This document shows positions 17,268 through 26,060 of a DNA stretch of 64,000 nt, piece after piece. The position numbers were made by a program, and so were the translations under genes. The notes under the pieces were generated by a model. That model worked only from the letters and a program-made list of their open reading frames with translations. It was not told the DNA's origin and ran no database searches. Position 1 is the stretch's first letter. Each line of letters opens with the position of its first letter. This DNA comes from Gammaproteobacteria bacterium. Its GTDB lineage: Bacteria > Pseudomonadota > Gammaproteobacteria > Steroidobacterales > Steroidobacteraceae. The stretch is from NCBI GenBank assembly GCA_004297335.1, contig SCUD01000010.1, positions 1 to 64,000 of the forward strand, in the 5' to 3' direction.

Positions 17268-17990
17268 TCACTCCAGGGCCGGCTGCAGGCGGTACTTCCC
17301 GCCGACCCAGTGCAGCACGGCCGCGCCGTGGTGCCAGTCGCCGAGCGTGATCCGGGTGCACGGCCGGCCGTCCAGGTCGAAATGGTGGATCGCCGGCCGG
17401 TGGGTGTGGCCGTGAATCAGCGTTGCGGCGCCGGCGGCGCGCAGCAGCGACTCGACCGCGGCCTGGTTGACGTCGGTAATGTACGGGTCGGCCACGGCGA
17501 GATGCGCGCGACTGCCGGACCGAGCCTGTTTGGCCAGCCGCCTCCGGCTGCCGAGCGGCAGCGCCGCGCAGCTGCTGCGGATGCGGGCGTCCCGGACCAG
17601 GGACCGCAGCCGCTGGTAACCCGGGTCATCGACGCAGAGTCCATCGCCGTGGCTCAGCAGCACGCGCTCACCGCCGATCTCGAGCAGCGAGGGATCCTCG
17701 ATCAGCACGGCGCCCGCTGCAGCGCAGAAGCCAGTATCGAGCAGGAAGTCGCGATTGCCCGGCATCACGGCGACCAGCGTGCCGCGCCGGGCGAGTGCGG
17801 CGAGGGCCGTGCTGACCTGCCGGTGGGCCGGTTCCGGATCGTCGTCGCCGAGCCAGGCCTCGAACAGGTCGCCGAGCAGGTACAGCGCGCGGGCTCCCCG
17901 CGCCGGTCCGGCGAGGAATCGCAGGAAGCGGGCGGCAATCTCCGGCACCCGCGGGTCGAGGTGCAGGTCGGAGACGAACCAGGTGCTCAC
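17268..17990 (-). CDS. lpxH: UDP-2,3-diacylglucosamine diphosphatase
   Basis: The protein has 240 aa and is a calcineurin-like metallophosphoesterase that cleaves UDP-2,3-diacylglucosamine to lipid X in lipid A synthesis, at the membrane face. All metal motifs are present in order: SDLHLD, GDLFEAWLGDD, PGNRDF, LSHGDGLCVDD and HGHTHRP. The GTG start overlaps the ppiA stop by 4 nt, giving a coupled ppiA-lpxH pair as in other gammaproteobacteria. It is convergent with the kinase gene, 8 nt apart. Confidence 0.95.
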   Translation of the reverse strand: MSTWFVSDLHLDPRVPEIAARFLRFLAGPARGARALYLLGDLFEAWLGDDDPEPAHRQVSTALAALARRGTLVAVMPGNRDFLLDTGFCAAAGAVLIEDPSLLEIGGERVLLSHGDGLCVDDPGYQRLRSLVRDARIRSSCAALPLGSRRRLAKQARSGSRAHLAVADPYITDVNQAAVESLLRAAGAATLIHGHTHRPAIHHFDLDGRPCTRITLGDWHHGAAVLHWVGGKYRLQPALE

Positions 17991-18622
17991 TCTGGGCTGT
18001 CCGGCTCCGCCGGCGGTGCGACCGGGGCTGCAGCCGCCGGCGGCGTGGTGACCCCATCCAGCACGAATGCGCGCAGCAGCACTACGGGCTCGAGCGGAAC
18101 ATCCGGGCCGATGGCCGGCAGCGTGCCGGTCGGCAGGTAGGCGATCCGGTCCAGCGTGTCCATGCCGGCGACGATGCGGCCGAACACGGCGAAGCCCCAG
18201 CGCGACGGCAGCGGGTCGAGGCCGGCGTTGTCCGCGAGGTTGACATAGAACTGTGCCGCACCCGAGTGCGGGCTGTCGGTGCGCGCGAGGCCGAGTGTGC
18301 CGCGCCGGTTCGACAGGCCGTTGCCGCTCTCGTTGGGGATCGGGGCGCGGGGCTCGCGCGGCGCGAAATCGGTGCCGAAGCCGCCGCCCTGGACGACGAA
18401 GCCGGGAATCACACGATGGAACACCGTGCCGTCGTAGTGACGGTCCCGCACATAGCGCAGGAAGTTCTCGGCCGAGAGCGGCGCGCGCACCGTGTCCAGC
18501 TCGACGACGAAGCTGCCGTGGCTGGTCTCGATCTGCACCTGCGGAGTCAGCGACGAGACCGGCTGCGGCGTCGCGGCCCAGGGGACGAGGATGGCCAATG
18601 CGGCGATCAGCAGGCGTGCCAT
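17987..18622 (-). CDS. ppiA: Periplasmic cyclophilin-type peptidyl-prolyl isomerase
   Basis: The protein has 211 aa. It starts with a signal peptide (MARLLIAALAILVPWAATPQP), followed by a cyclophilin domain with the catalytic FHRVIPGFVVQGGGF segment and GAAQFYVNLADN. The C-terminus is a short Pro/Ala tail. It catalyses proline isomerisation in the periplasm during protein folding. It is divergent from gltX and coupled to lpxH. A cytoplasmic PpiB type is less likely because of the signal peptide. Confidence 0.9.
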   Translation of the reverse strand: MARLLIAALAILVPWAATPQPVSSLTPQVQIETSHGSFVVELDTVRAPLSAENFLRYVRDRHYDGTVFHRVIPGFVVQGGGFGTDFAPREPRAPIPNESGNGLSNRRGTLGLARTDSPHSGAAQFYVNLADNAGLDPLPSRWGFAVFGRIVAGMDTLDRIAYLPTGTLPAIGPDVPLEPVVLLRAFVLDGVTTPPAAAAPVAPPAEPDSPE

Positions 18623-18686
18623 GCGCAGATCTTAGCGCATTGCGGCGCGTGAGACCCCGGGTGCGATCCCGTAGACTGGGCACCCG

Positions 18687-20075
18687 ATGAACGCCGCCCC
18701 CGTCACCCGCTTTGCCCCCAGCCCGACCGGTGCGCTGCATCTCGGTAACGCCCGGACTGCGCTGTTTGCCTTCCTGTATGCGCGCGCCCGGGGTGGGCGC
18801 TTCCTGCTGCGCGTCGAGGACACTGATCGCGGGCGCGACGCCGATCCCTACGTGGCCGGGCAGATGGACGACCTCCGCTGGCTGGGCATTGGCTGGGACG
18901 CCGGTCCCGACCGCGAGGACGAGCGCGGGCCCTACCGGCAGTCACAGCGCGGGGAGATCTATTCCGGACTCTACCAGCGGCTGTTCGATGCGGGGCACAC
19001 CTATCCCTGCTACTGCACGCCCGCGGAACTCGAGGTTTCCCGCCGCACGCGCCTCGCGGCGGGTCTGCCACCGCGCTACGCCGGCACCTGCCGCAATGCC
19101 GCTCCCCGGGATACGGTACCGGTCCTGCGGTTCCGGGTGCCGGACGACCGCATCGTGAGCTTCGATGACCTGGTGCGCGGGCCGCAGGCCATTGCGGCGT
19201 CCGAACTCGGCGACTTCGTGATCCGCCGCGCCGATGGTGGCCCGATGTTCTTCTTCTGCAATGCCGTGGACGATGCGCTGATGGGTGTGACCCAGGTGCT
19301 GCGCGGCGAGGATCACCTGAGCAACACGCCGCGCCAGTTGCTGCTGCTCGATGCGCTCGGCCTGCCCCCACCGCAGTACGGGCACCTGCCACTGCTGGTC
19401 GACTCCGGCGGCGCACCGCTGTCGAAGCGACGCGGCAGCGTCACGCTGGCAGAGCTGCGTGCGCGGGGCTACCTGCCCGGTGCGGTCAGTAACTACCTGC
19501 TGCGACTGGGGCACACGGGGGCGCCCGATGCCTGGGTGGAACCCGGCGATTTCCCGCAGTGCTTCGCTGCCGGGCGCCTCGGGCGCGCCCCGGCGCACTA
19601 CGATCCGGCACAGCTCGATCACTGGCAGCGCGAGGCCGTGAAGCGCCTGTCGCCCGCAGCGGCGGCATCCTGGCTGGCTCCGGGGCTGCCGGTCGACTGC
19701 ACGGCCGGCGAGCGCGCGACGCTCGCGGCACTGCTCGTCCGCAACGTGCGCTTCCCGGCCGAGGCGGCTCCCTGGCTCGCCGTGCTGCGGGGCCAGCCGG
19801 AGCCACCGACGGACGAGGCGCGGCAGGCGCTCGTTGCGGCCGGGGCGGAGTTCTTCGCCGCGGCGGCGGAGGTCTTTGCAGAGACCGGCCCGGATCTCAA
19901 GCGGCTGGCAGCGGCACTGCAGGCCCGGACCGGGCACCGCGGCGCGGCGCTGTTCCGGCCGCTGCGCGCTGCGTTGACCGGCCGTCTGGACGGACCAGAA
20001 CTCGGGCCCCTGCTCGCGGCGATCCCGGTCCCGCTGGTACAGGAGCGCCTGGCACAACTCGCCCGCTCACGCTGA
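18687..20075 (+). CDS. gltX: Glutamate--tRNA ligase
   Basis: The enzyme has 462 aa and charges tRNA-Glu. It is a class I synthetase with the HIGH motif as [13 protein letters not shown] and the KMSKS equivalent as PLSKRRGSV. The C-terminal anticodon-binding domain is present. The TAGACT box 9 nt before the ATG would give a leader of only a few bases, and no Shine-Dalgarno sequence is visible. cysS follows 10 nt after the stop. Confidence 0.95.
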   Translation: MNAAPVTRFAPSPTGALHLGNARTALFAFLYARARGGRFLLRVEDTDRGRDADPYVAGQMDDLRWLGIGWDAGPDREDERGPYRQSQRGEIYSGLYQRLFDAGHTYPCYCTPAELEVSRRTRLAAGLPPRYAGTCRNAAPRDTVPVLRFRVPDDRIVSFDDLVRGPQAIAASELGDFVIRRADGGPMFFFCNAVDDALMGVTQVLRGEDHLSNTPRQLLLLDALGLPPPQYGHLPLLVDSGGAPLSKRRGSVTLAELRARGYLPGAVSNYLLRLGHTGAPDAWVEPGDFPQCFAAGRLGRAPAHYDPAQLDHWQREAVKRLSPAAAASWLAPGLPVDCTAGERATLAALLVRNVRFPAEAAPWLAVLRGQPEPPTDEARQALVAAGAEFFAAAAEVFAETGPDLKRLAAALQARTGHRGAALFRPLRAALTGRLDGPELGPLLAAIPVPLVQERLAQLARSR

Positions 20076-20085
20076 AGGAATCCCG

Positions 20086-21495
20086 ATGCTGCTGATCTTC
20101 AATTCGCTGACCGGGCGCAAGGAGGAGTTCCGGCCGCTGGTGCCGGGCCAGGTGCGCATGTACGTCTGCGGCATGACCGTCTATGACTACTGCCACGTCG
20201 GTCACGCCCGTTCGCAGATCGCCTTCGATGTCGTGCGCCGCTGGCTGCAGGCGAGCGGCTATCGGGTTACTTTTGTCCGCAACATCACCGATATTGACGA
20301 CAACATCATCCAGCGCGCGCGCGAGCAGGGCGAGGACTACCGGGTCCTGACGGAGCGCTATATCCGGGCGGCGGACGCGGACTTCGCCGCGCTCGGCATC
20401 CTGCTGCCGGACCACGAGCCGCGCGCGACTGCCTACATGCCGCAGATGATCGCGATGATCGGGACGCTGATCGGGCGCGGCCACGCCTATGTCAGCGACA
20501 GCGGCGACGTTCTGTACTCCGTGTCCAGCTTCGCCGGCTACGGCCGCCTGTCCGGCAAGAAGCTCGAGGATCTGCGCGCCGGCGCGCGGGTCGAGGTCGA
20601 TGCGCACAAGCGCGATCCGCTGGATTTCGTGTTATGGAAGCGCGCCAAGCCTGGCGAGCCCGCGTGGGACTCGCCGTGGGGGCCGGGCCGGCCGGGCTGG
20701 CACATCGAGTGCTCGGCGATGTCGGTTGCGCTGCTCGGGGTGCACTTCGATATCCATGGCGGCGGCGCCGACCTGCGCTTCCCGCACCACGAGAACGAGA
20801 TTGCGCAGACCTGCGCGGCCTGCGACAGCCCGTTCGTCAATGTCTGGATGCACAACGGCTTCGTGCGCCTGAATGACGAGAAGATGTCGAAGTCGCTCGG
20901 CAACTTCTTCACCGTGCGTGAGGTGCTGCCGCGCCTGCGTCCGGAAGTGCTGCGCGCGTTCCTGCTCGCGAGCCACTATCGCGGTCCGATCAACTACACC
21001 GAGGACAACGTGCGCCAGGCGGATGCCGCGCTGCAGCGGCTCTACCTGGCGCTGCGCGGCGTGAACCCGGCCGCGGCGTACGAGCCCGGCGCGGCGACGG
21101 CGGCGTTCCGCGCGGCCATGGACGATGATTTCAACACGCCGGAGGCGCTCGCCGCGCTGCAGTCGGGTGCGCGCGCGCTGAACATCGCGCGGGCCGCCGG
21201 CGATGCCGCGCGGGCGGGCCCGCTCGCCGCCGAGCTGCGGGCGCTCGGAGCCGTCCTCGGCCTGCTCCAGCACGACCCTGAGGGCTGGCTCGCCACCCGC
21301 TCGGAGCTGATGGCGGCGGCCGGCAGCGAGCCACAGCGGCTCGAACCGGCGGCGATCGACGCGCTGGTTGCGCGGCGCAGCGCGGCACGCAAGTCCCGCG
21401 ACTTTGCCGGTTCGGACCGGATCCGCGATGAGCTGGCTGCGCACGGCGTCGTACTCGAGGACGGGCCCGCTGGCACGAGCTGGCGCTGGCGCTGA
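20086..21495 (+). CDS. cysS: Cysteine--tRNA ligase
   Basis: The enzyme has 469 aa and is a class I synthetase for cysteine. Motifs are HVGHARS (HIGH), [10 protein letters not shown] and the zinc-site residues in [22 protein letters not shown] and HHENEIAQ. It follows gltX closely and the pair probably forms one transcript. The ATG is preceded by GAAGGAATC at suitable spacing. Confidence 0.97.
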   Translation: MLLIFNSLTGRKEEFRPLVPGQVRMYVCGMTVYDYCHVGHARSQIAFDVVRRWLQASGYRVTFVRNITDIDDNIIQRAREQGEDYRVLTERYIRAADADFAALGILLPDHEPRATAYMPQMIAMIGTLIGRGHAYVSDSGDVLYSVSSFAGYGRLSGKKLEDLRAGARVEVDAHKRDPLDFVLWKRAKPGEPAWDSPWGPGRPGWHIECSAMSVALLGVHFDIHGGGADLRFPHHENEIAQTCAACDSPFVNVWMHNGFVRLNDEKMSKSLGNFFTVREVLPRLRPEVLRAFLLASHYRGPINYTEDNVRQADAALQRLYLALRGVNPAAAYEPGAATAAFRAAMDDDFNTPEALAALQSGARALNIARAAGDAARAGPLAAELRALGAVLGLLQHDPEGWLATRSELMAAAGSEPQRLEPAAIDALVARRSAARKSRDFAGSDRIRDELAAHGVVLEDGPAGTSWRWR

Positions 21496-21569
21496 ATAGT
21501 CCTCGTGGACGATGCAGCGCCGGTGCGCCCCGGCTAGCTTCGGTCCTCCCTGCCGCTGGAGAATCCACC

Positions 21570-22640
21570 ATGGCCCTGCGCGTCGAAGCGACCCTCTTCG
21601 GTCCCGATACCCAGCAATACGCCGCCGCGGGCCAGGCCAGCGTCACGCTGCAGGACATCGCCGCGCGCGCCGCGCTGCTCGAGGAGCTCGGCTTCGACGG
21701 CATCACCACCGCCGAGGCCGGACACGACGCCTTCCTGCCGTGCATGATCGCGGCGGCGAACACCCGGCACCTGACGATGGGGACCAATGTCGCGATCGCC
21801 TTCCCGCGGAGCCCATTGGTCACGGCGCAGATGGCCTGGGACCTGCAGCATTTCTCCGGCGGCCGGTTCAATCTCGGTCTCGGCACGCAGGTCAAGGGGC
21901 ACGTCGAGCGGCGCTATTCGACCGCGTGGACCGGGCCGCCAGGGCCGCGCCTGCGCGAGTACCTGCTGTGCCTGCAGGCGATCTTCCGGACGTTCCAGAA
22001 TCCCCGCTCGCCGAGCTGGTTCGAGGGCGAGCATTACCGCTTCACGCTGATGTCGCCGTTCTTCAATCCGGGCCCGATCGCCCATCCGCAGCTGCCGCTG
22101 TACATCGCGGCGGTCAACACCTACATGGCGAGACTCTCCGGCGAACTGTGCGATGGCCTGCGCCTGCATCCGATCGCGACCTTCCGCTTCACGCGCGAGG
22201 TGCTGCTGCCAGCCATCACCGCCGGCCTCGCGGCGTCCGGGCGACCCCGGAGTGCACTGGACCTGGTCGGTGCGCCGTTCATGGCGCTCGGGCGCAACGA
22301 GGCCGAGGTCGAGCTGGCGCGCCAGGCGCTGCGCAGGCAGATCTCCTTCTATGCCTCTTCGCGGACCTATCACGCGGTGCTCGTGCACCATGGCTGGGAG
22401 GAGACCGGCGCCAGGCTGCACGAGCTTTCGGTGGCCGGCCGCTGGGCCGAGATGCCGGCGCTGATCACCGACGAAATGCTCGAGGAGTGGGCGATCAGCT
22501 CCACCTACGACCGGCTGGCAGAGGCGATCCGCGCCCGGGCCGACGGCCTGTTCGACACGATCACACTGGTGCTGGTGGACGAGGCGCGCCAGGATCCGGA
22601 GCGCATGCGCGACACGGTCCGGCGCCTGCACCAGCCGTGA
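21570..22640 (+). CDS. LLM-class (luciferase-like) flavin-dependent oxidoreductase
   Basis: The protein has 356 aa with the TIM-barrel bacterial luciferase fold typical of FMN/F420-dependent monooxygenases: LLEELGFDGITTAEAGHDAF near the N-terminus, NTRHLTMGTNVAIAFPRSP, and the GRFNLGLGTQVKGHVERRY strand-loop. The substrate is unknown. It heads a same-strand cluster with an enoyl-CoA hydratase, two class III CoA-transferases and a TonB receptor, so a monooxygenation step in catabolism of an imported hydrophobic compound is likely. F420 rather than FMN use cannot be decided from sequence. Confidence 0.8.
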   Translation: MALRVEATLFGPDTQQYAAAGQASVTLQDIAARAALLEELGFDGITTAEAGHDAFLPCMIAAANTRHLTMGTNVAIAFPRSPLVTAQMAWDLQHFSGGRFNLGLGTQVKGHVERRYSTAWTGPPGPRLREYLLCLQAIFRTFQNPRSPSWFEGEHYRFTLMSPFFNPGPIAHPQLPLYIAAVNTYMARLSGELCDGLRLHPIATFRFTREVLLPAITAGLAASGRPRSALDLVGAPFMALGRNEAEVELARQALRRQISFYASSRTYHAVLVHHGWEETGARLHELSVAGRWAEMPALITDEMLEEWAISSTYDRLAEAIRARADGLFDTITLVLVDEARQDPERMRDTVRRLHQP

Positions 22641-22667
22641 CCACCGCGCGCAATGGAGGGGGATGCG

Positions 22668-23456
22668 ATGACTGATGTCCTGAGCGAGCGCGACGGCGCC
22701 ATCCTGACGCTGACGCTGAACCGTCCCGAACGCATGAACACGATCTCGCAGTCGATGCTGGCGGCGCTATCGGCGGCGCTGCTCGAGGCGGGTAGTGACC
22801 CCGCGGTGCGCGTGGTCGTGCTGACCGGTGCCGGGCGGGCCTTCTGCGCCGGGCTCGACCTCGAGGACGCGGCGAGCGAGGAGGGGGTCGCGAAGAGCGG
22901 CTTCCAGCTCACCGCGACGCTGGTCGAGCGCGACTTCGCGCCGCTGGTGCTGCACCGGCTGGACAAGCCGGTGATCTGCGCGATCAATGGTGGCACGGCC
23001 GGCTTCGGCCTCGATCTCGCGCTCGGTTGCGACATCCGCTTCGCGGCCAGTCACGCGCGGCTGGCGGCCGCGTTCACGCGCCGCGGCATCCTGCCGGAGA
23101 CCGGCGGCACCTGGTACCTGCCGCGATTGCTCGGGTGGTCGAAGGCTGCGGAGCTCGTATTTGCCGGTCGCACGCTGACGGCACCACAGGCGCTGGAGCT
23201 GGGGATCGTCGATCACGTGGTCGAGGCCGAGGCACTGCCAGGGGCTGCGCGCGCATTGGCCGAAGAGATCGCCGGCTGCGCGCCGCTGGCCGTACAGGCG
23301 GCGAAGCGCCTGTTTCGCGCCGGGCTCAACGAGGACCTCGGCGCCCATATCGACCGGGCCTACCTGCAGATGCTGCCGCTGATGCGCTCTGAGGACTTCC
23401 GCGAGGGCTTCAACGCCTATCTGCAGAAGCGCCCGCCGGACTTCCGGGGGCGCTGA
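22668..23456 (+). CDS. Enoyl-CoA hydratase/isomerase family protein
   Basis: The protein has 262 aa with the crotonase fold. LTLNRPERMNTIS and AFCAGLDLED form the CoA/oxyanion region, and GGTAGFGLDLALGCDIRFA is the second oxyanion-hole segment. ILPETGGTWYLPRLLG carries a Glu at one of the usual catalytic positions, so hydratase or isomerase activity is plausible. The ATG at 22668 follows the ribosome-binding GGAGGGGG closely; an in-frame ATG at 22653 lacks one. The role is probably beta-oxidation-like processing of the CoA ester made by the neighbouring CoA-transferases. Confidence 0.85.
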   Translation: MTDVLSERDGAILTLTLNRPERMNTISQSMLAALSAALLEAGSDPAVRVVVLTGAGRAFCAGLDLEDAASEEGVAKSGFQLTATLVERDFAPLVLHRLDKPVICAINGGTAGFGLDLALGCDIRFAASHARLAAAFTRRGILPETGGTWYLPRLLGWSKAAELVFAGRTLTAPQALELGIVDHVVEAEALPGAARALAEEIAGCAPLAVQAAKRLFRAGLNEDLGAHIDRAYLQMLPLMRSEDFREGFNAYLQKRPPDFRGR

Positions 23457-23472
23457 ACGTGACGGGTCGCCG

Positions 23473-24687
23473 GTGACCAGCGGAGCGCTCGGCGGGTTCA
23501 AGGTCATCGACCTGGGGCAGGCGGTCTCGGCGCCCTGGTGCGCCCGGTTGTTTGCCGACCAGGGTGCCGACGTCATCAAGGTCGAGCCGCCGCGGACCGG
23601 AGATGTAGCCCGCCAGTGGGGACCGTTCCCTGGCGATGTGCCCGACCCGGAGAAGAGCGGCCTGTACTTCTTCCTGAATACCGGCAAGCGCGGCGTCACG
23701 CTCGACTGGGCGCGGGCCGCCGGTCGCGAGCTGCTGCTCGAGCTGGCGAGCCGCGCCGATGTCCTCATCGATAACCACCTGCCGCCGCAGCTGCGCGACC
23801 TGGGGCTCGACTACGCGACGCTGGCACAGCGCAATCCGGACCTGGTGATGATCTCCATCACGCCGTTCGGGCAGACCGGGCCGTACCGCGACTGGAACGG
23901 CTGCGACCTCAACGCGTTCCACCTGACCGCCGCGGGCAGCCGTTACTGCGGACGGCCCGGCGAGGCGCCACTCGAGCACGGCACCTTCGCCGCGGATTTC
24001 TTCGGCGGCGCCGCCGGCGCCGCCTGGGGTCTCGCGGCGCTGCTCGGCCGCCGCGCGGCCGGCGGCGGACAGCAGCTCGACGTCGCCTGCGCCGAGGTGA
24101 TCGCCGCGACCTTCACCGGCAGCCAGAACATCGGGGCAGTGGCGCTCTCCGGCACCTTCGACCGGCGCACCGGCGTCGGCATGTCGCTGCGGGCGCCGGC
24201 GACGATCCTGCCGTGCCGCGACGGTCACGCCTGGATCCTCGCGATCGAGGATGCGCAGTGGCAGAGCCTGGTGCGCGCGATGGGCAGTCCGGCGTGGGCC
24301 GAAGCGGAACCGTTCCGCGACCTGCAGATGCGCGCGCAGAATGCCGATGCGATGTACCCGTTGCTCGCCGAATGGACCCGCGCGCACAGCAAGTGGGAGA
24401 TCATGGAACGCTGCCAGGCCGAGGGCGTGCCGGTGACGGCGGTGTTCACGGTGGCCGAGGTGGCCGGTCACCCGCACCTGCGCGAGCGCGGCTGCATCGT
24501 TGAACTGGAACACCCCGCGCTCGGCCGGGTGCGCACCCTCGGCGCTCCGTTCCGGCTGCAGGGCAGCGAACTGCAGCCCGGCCGGCCGGCGCCGCTGCTT
24601 GGCGAGCACAACGGCGAGGTATACCGCGATTGGCTCGGGCTCGATGACGGCGAGCTCGAGCGCCTGCGCGCCGCGGGGGTCCTGTGA
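23473..24687 (+). CDS. Class III (CaiB/BaiF) CoA-transferase, first copy
   Basis: The protein has 404 aa. Class III CoA-transferases move CoA between carboxylic acids through an aspartyl-CoA intermediate. Asp175 in EHGTFAADFFGGAAG is the probable catalytic residue. N-terminal features are KVIDLGQAVSAPWCARLFADQGADVIKVE, split by variable residues. The GTG start lies 16 nt after the hydratase gene, and the stop overlaps the next CoA-transferase by 4 nt. Two adjacent divergent copies recall heteromeric enzymes such as benzylsuccinate CoA-transferase BbsEF, but the substrate here is unknown. Confidence 0.87.
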   Translation: MTSGALGGFKVIDLGQAVSAPWCARLFADQGADVIKVEPPRTGDVARQWGPFPGDVPDPEKSGLYFFLNTGKRGVTLDWARAAGRELLLELASRADVLIDNHLPPQLRDLGLDYATLAQRNPDLVMISITPFGQTGPYRDWNGCDLNAFHLTAAGSRYCGRPGEAPLEHGTFAADFFGGAAGAAWGLAALLGRRAAGGGQQLDVACAEVIAATFTGSQNIGAVALSGTFDRRTGVGMSLRAPATILPCRDGHAWILAIEDAQWQSLVRAMGSPAWAEAEPFRDLQMRAQNADAMYPLLAEWTRAHSKWEIMERCQAEGVPVTAVFTVAEVAGHPHLRERGCIVELEHPALGRVRTLGAPFRLQGSELQPGRPAPLLGEHNGEVYRDWLGLDDGELERLRAAGVL

Positions 24688-25928
24688 CGACGCCGGCGCC
24701 GGATGGGAGCGGCCGCGCTTTACCGCTCGCGGGGCTGCGGGTCGCGAACTTCGGCTGGGTCTGGGCCGGGCCGGTGGTCGGCCAGACGCTCGGCTTCCTC
24801 GGCGCCGAGGTCTTGAAGATCGAATCGCGGGCCCGCGTCGACCTGCTGCGCATGCTGCCGCCGTTCGCCGGCGGCGTGCGCGACCCGGACCGCAGCCTGT
24901 CGAATCATGCCGGCTGGGCCGGCAACGGCAGCGTCACGCTGAACCTGAAGACACCCGAGGCACGCGATCTCGCGCTCCGGCTGGTCGCGGTCTGTGATGT
25001 CGTCGTCGAGAACTTCGGTCCCGGAGCGATGACGGCGCTCGGCCTCGACTATGCGGCGCTGTGCCAGGTGCGACCGGGCCTCGTCATGCTGTCGATGCCG
25101 GCGGCGGGCCTGAACGGTCCGCTGCAGTCGGTGCGGACCTACGGCCTGAGCCTCAGCAGCCTGACCGGTCTCGACAGCATCACCGGCTACGCCGGCGGAC
25201 CGCCGGTCCCGTTCGAGAACGCCTTCGCCGATCCGTTCAACGGCATCATGGGTGCCTTCGCCGTGCTCGCCGCGCTGGCAGGACGGGAGCGCACGGGCCA
25301 GGGCCAGCATATCGACTTCTCGCAGCAGGAAGCGGTGATGCAGATGGTCGGGCCGGCCTTCATGGACTACTTCCTGAACAACCGGGTCGCGGGGCCGCGC
25401 GGCAACCGCCACCCGCTCGACGCCGCCGCGCCGCATGGCGTGTTCCCGTGTGCCGGGGAAGACCGCTGGATCAGCATCGCGGTCGCGAGCGATCGGGAGT
25501 GGCAGGCCCTGCGGGGCGCAATGGGTGACCCGCCGTGGGCTGCCAGCGGCGAACTGGCCGGGCTGGCCGGCCGCCTGCGGCATCTCGACTCCCTGCACGA
25601 GCAGCTTGCGGCGTGGACCCGGAATTTTGACGACTACGAGCTGGCCGGGCGGCTGCAGCAACAGGGCATCGCTGCGGCACCGGTGCTGAACGTCGGCGAC
25701 CTGTTGCGCGATCCGCACTACCGCGCGCGCGGCACCTTCATCGAGGTACAGCACCCGCTCGGTTTCCAGGAGACGATCTACGGCGCCTATGTGAAATGCA
25801 GTCGCACCGAGCCCGTGGTCGAGCCGGGTCCGCGCATGGGCCGCGACAACGAGCGGGTCTTCCGGGAACTGCTCGGCCTGGGCGCGGCCGACTACCAGCG
25901 GCTGATCGAAGCGCGGGTGATCTGGTGA
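24684..25928 (+). CDS. Class III (CaiB/BaiF) CoA-transferase, second copy
   Basis: The protein has 414 aa and is a diverged paralogue of the preceding gene. The probable catalytic aspartate is Asp183 in ENAFADPFNGIMGAFAVL. Both copies keep this residue, so either could act alone, or they form a hetero-oligomer. The GTG start overlaps the upstream TGA (GTGA), a sign of coupled translation and perhaps of fixed stoichiometry. Confidence 0.87.
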   Translation: MTTPAPDGSGRALPLAGLRVANFGWVWAGPVVGQTLGFLGAEVLKIESRARVDLLRMLPPFAGGVRDPDRSLSNHAGWAGNGSVTLNLKTPEARDLALRLVAVCDVVVENFGPGAMTALGLDYAALCQVRPGLVMLSMPAAGLNGPLQSVRTYGLSLSSLTGLDSITGYAGGPPVPFENAFADPFNGIMGAFAVLAALAGRERTGQGQHIDFSQQEAVMQMVGPAFMDYFLNNRVAGPRGNRHPLDAAAPHGVFPCAGEDRWISIAVASDREWQALRGAMGDPPWAASGELAGLAGRLRHLDSLHEQLAAWTRNFDDYELAGRLQQQGIAAAPVLNVGDLLRDPHYRARGTFIEVQHPLGFQETIYGAYVKCSRTEPVVEPGPRMGRDNERVFRELLGLGAADYQRLIEARVIW

Positions 25929-26060
25929 GCGCGCCGGGCAGTTCGCAAGAAGTAGTCCAAATGTGGGATGGCCGGGCGCTCGCGGATTGCGATGATCAGG
26001 CCGTCGGCTGATCGAGCCGGAGTTGCGTTTGCACCACACCAGCCGCAGGGGACTCTGTAC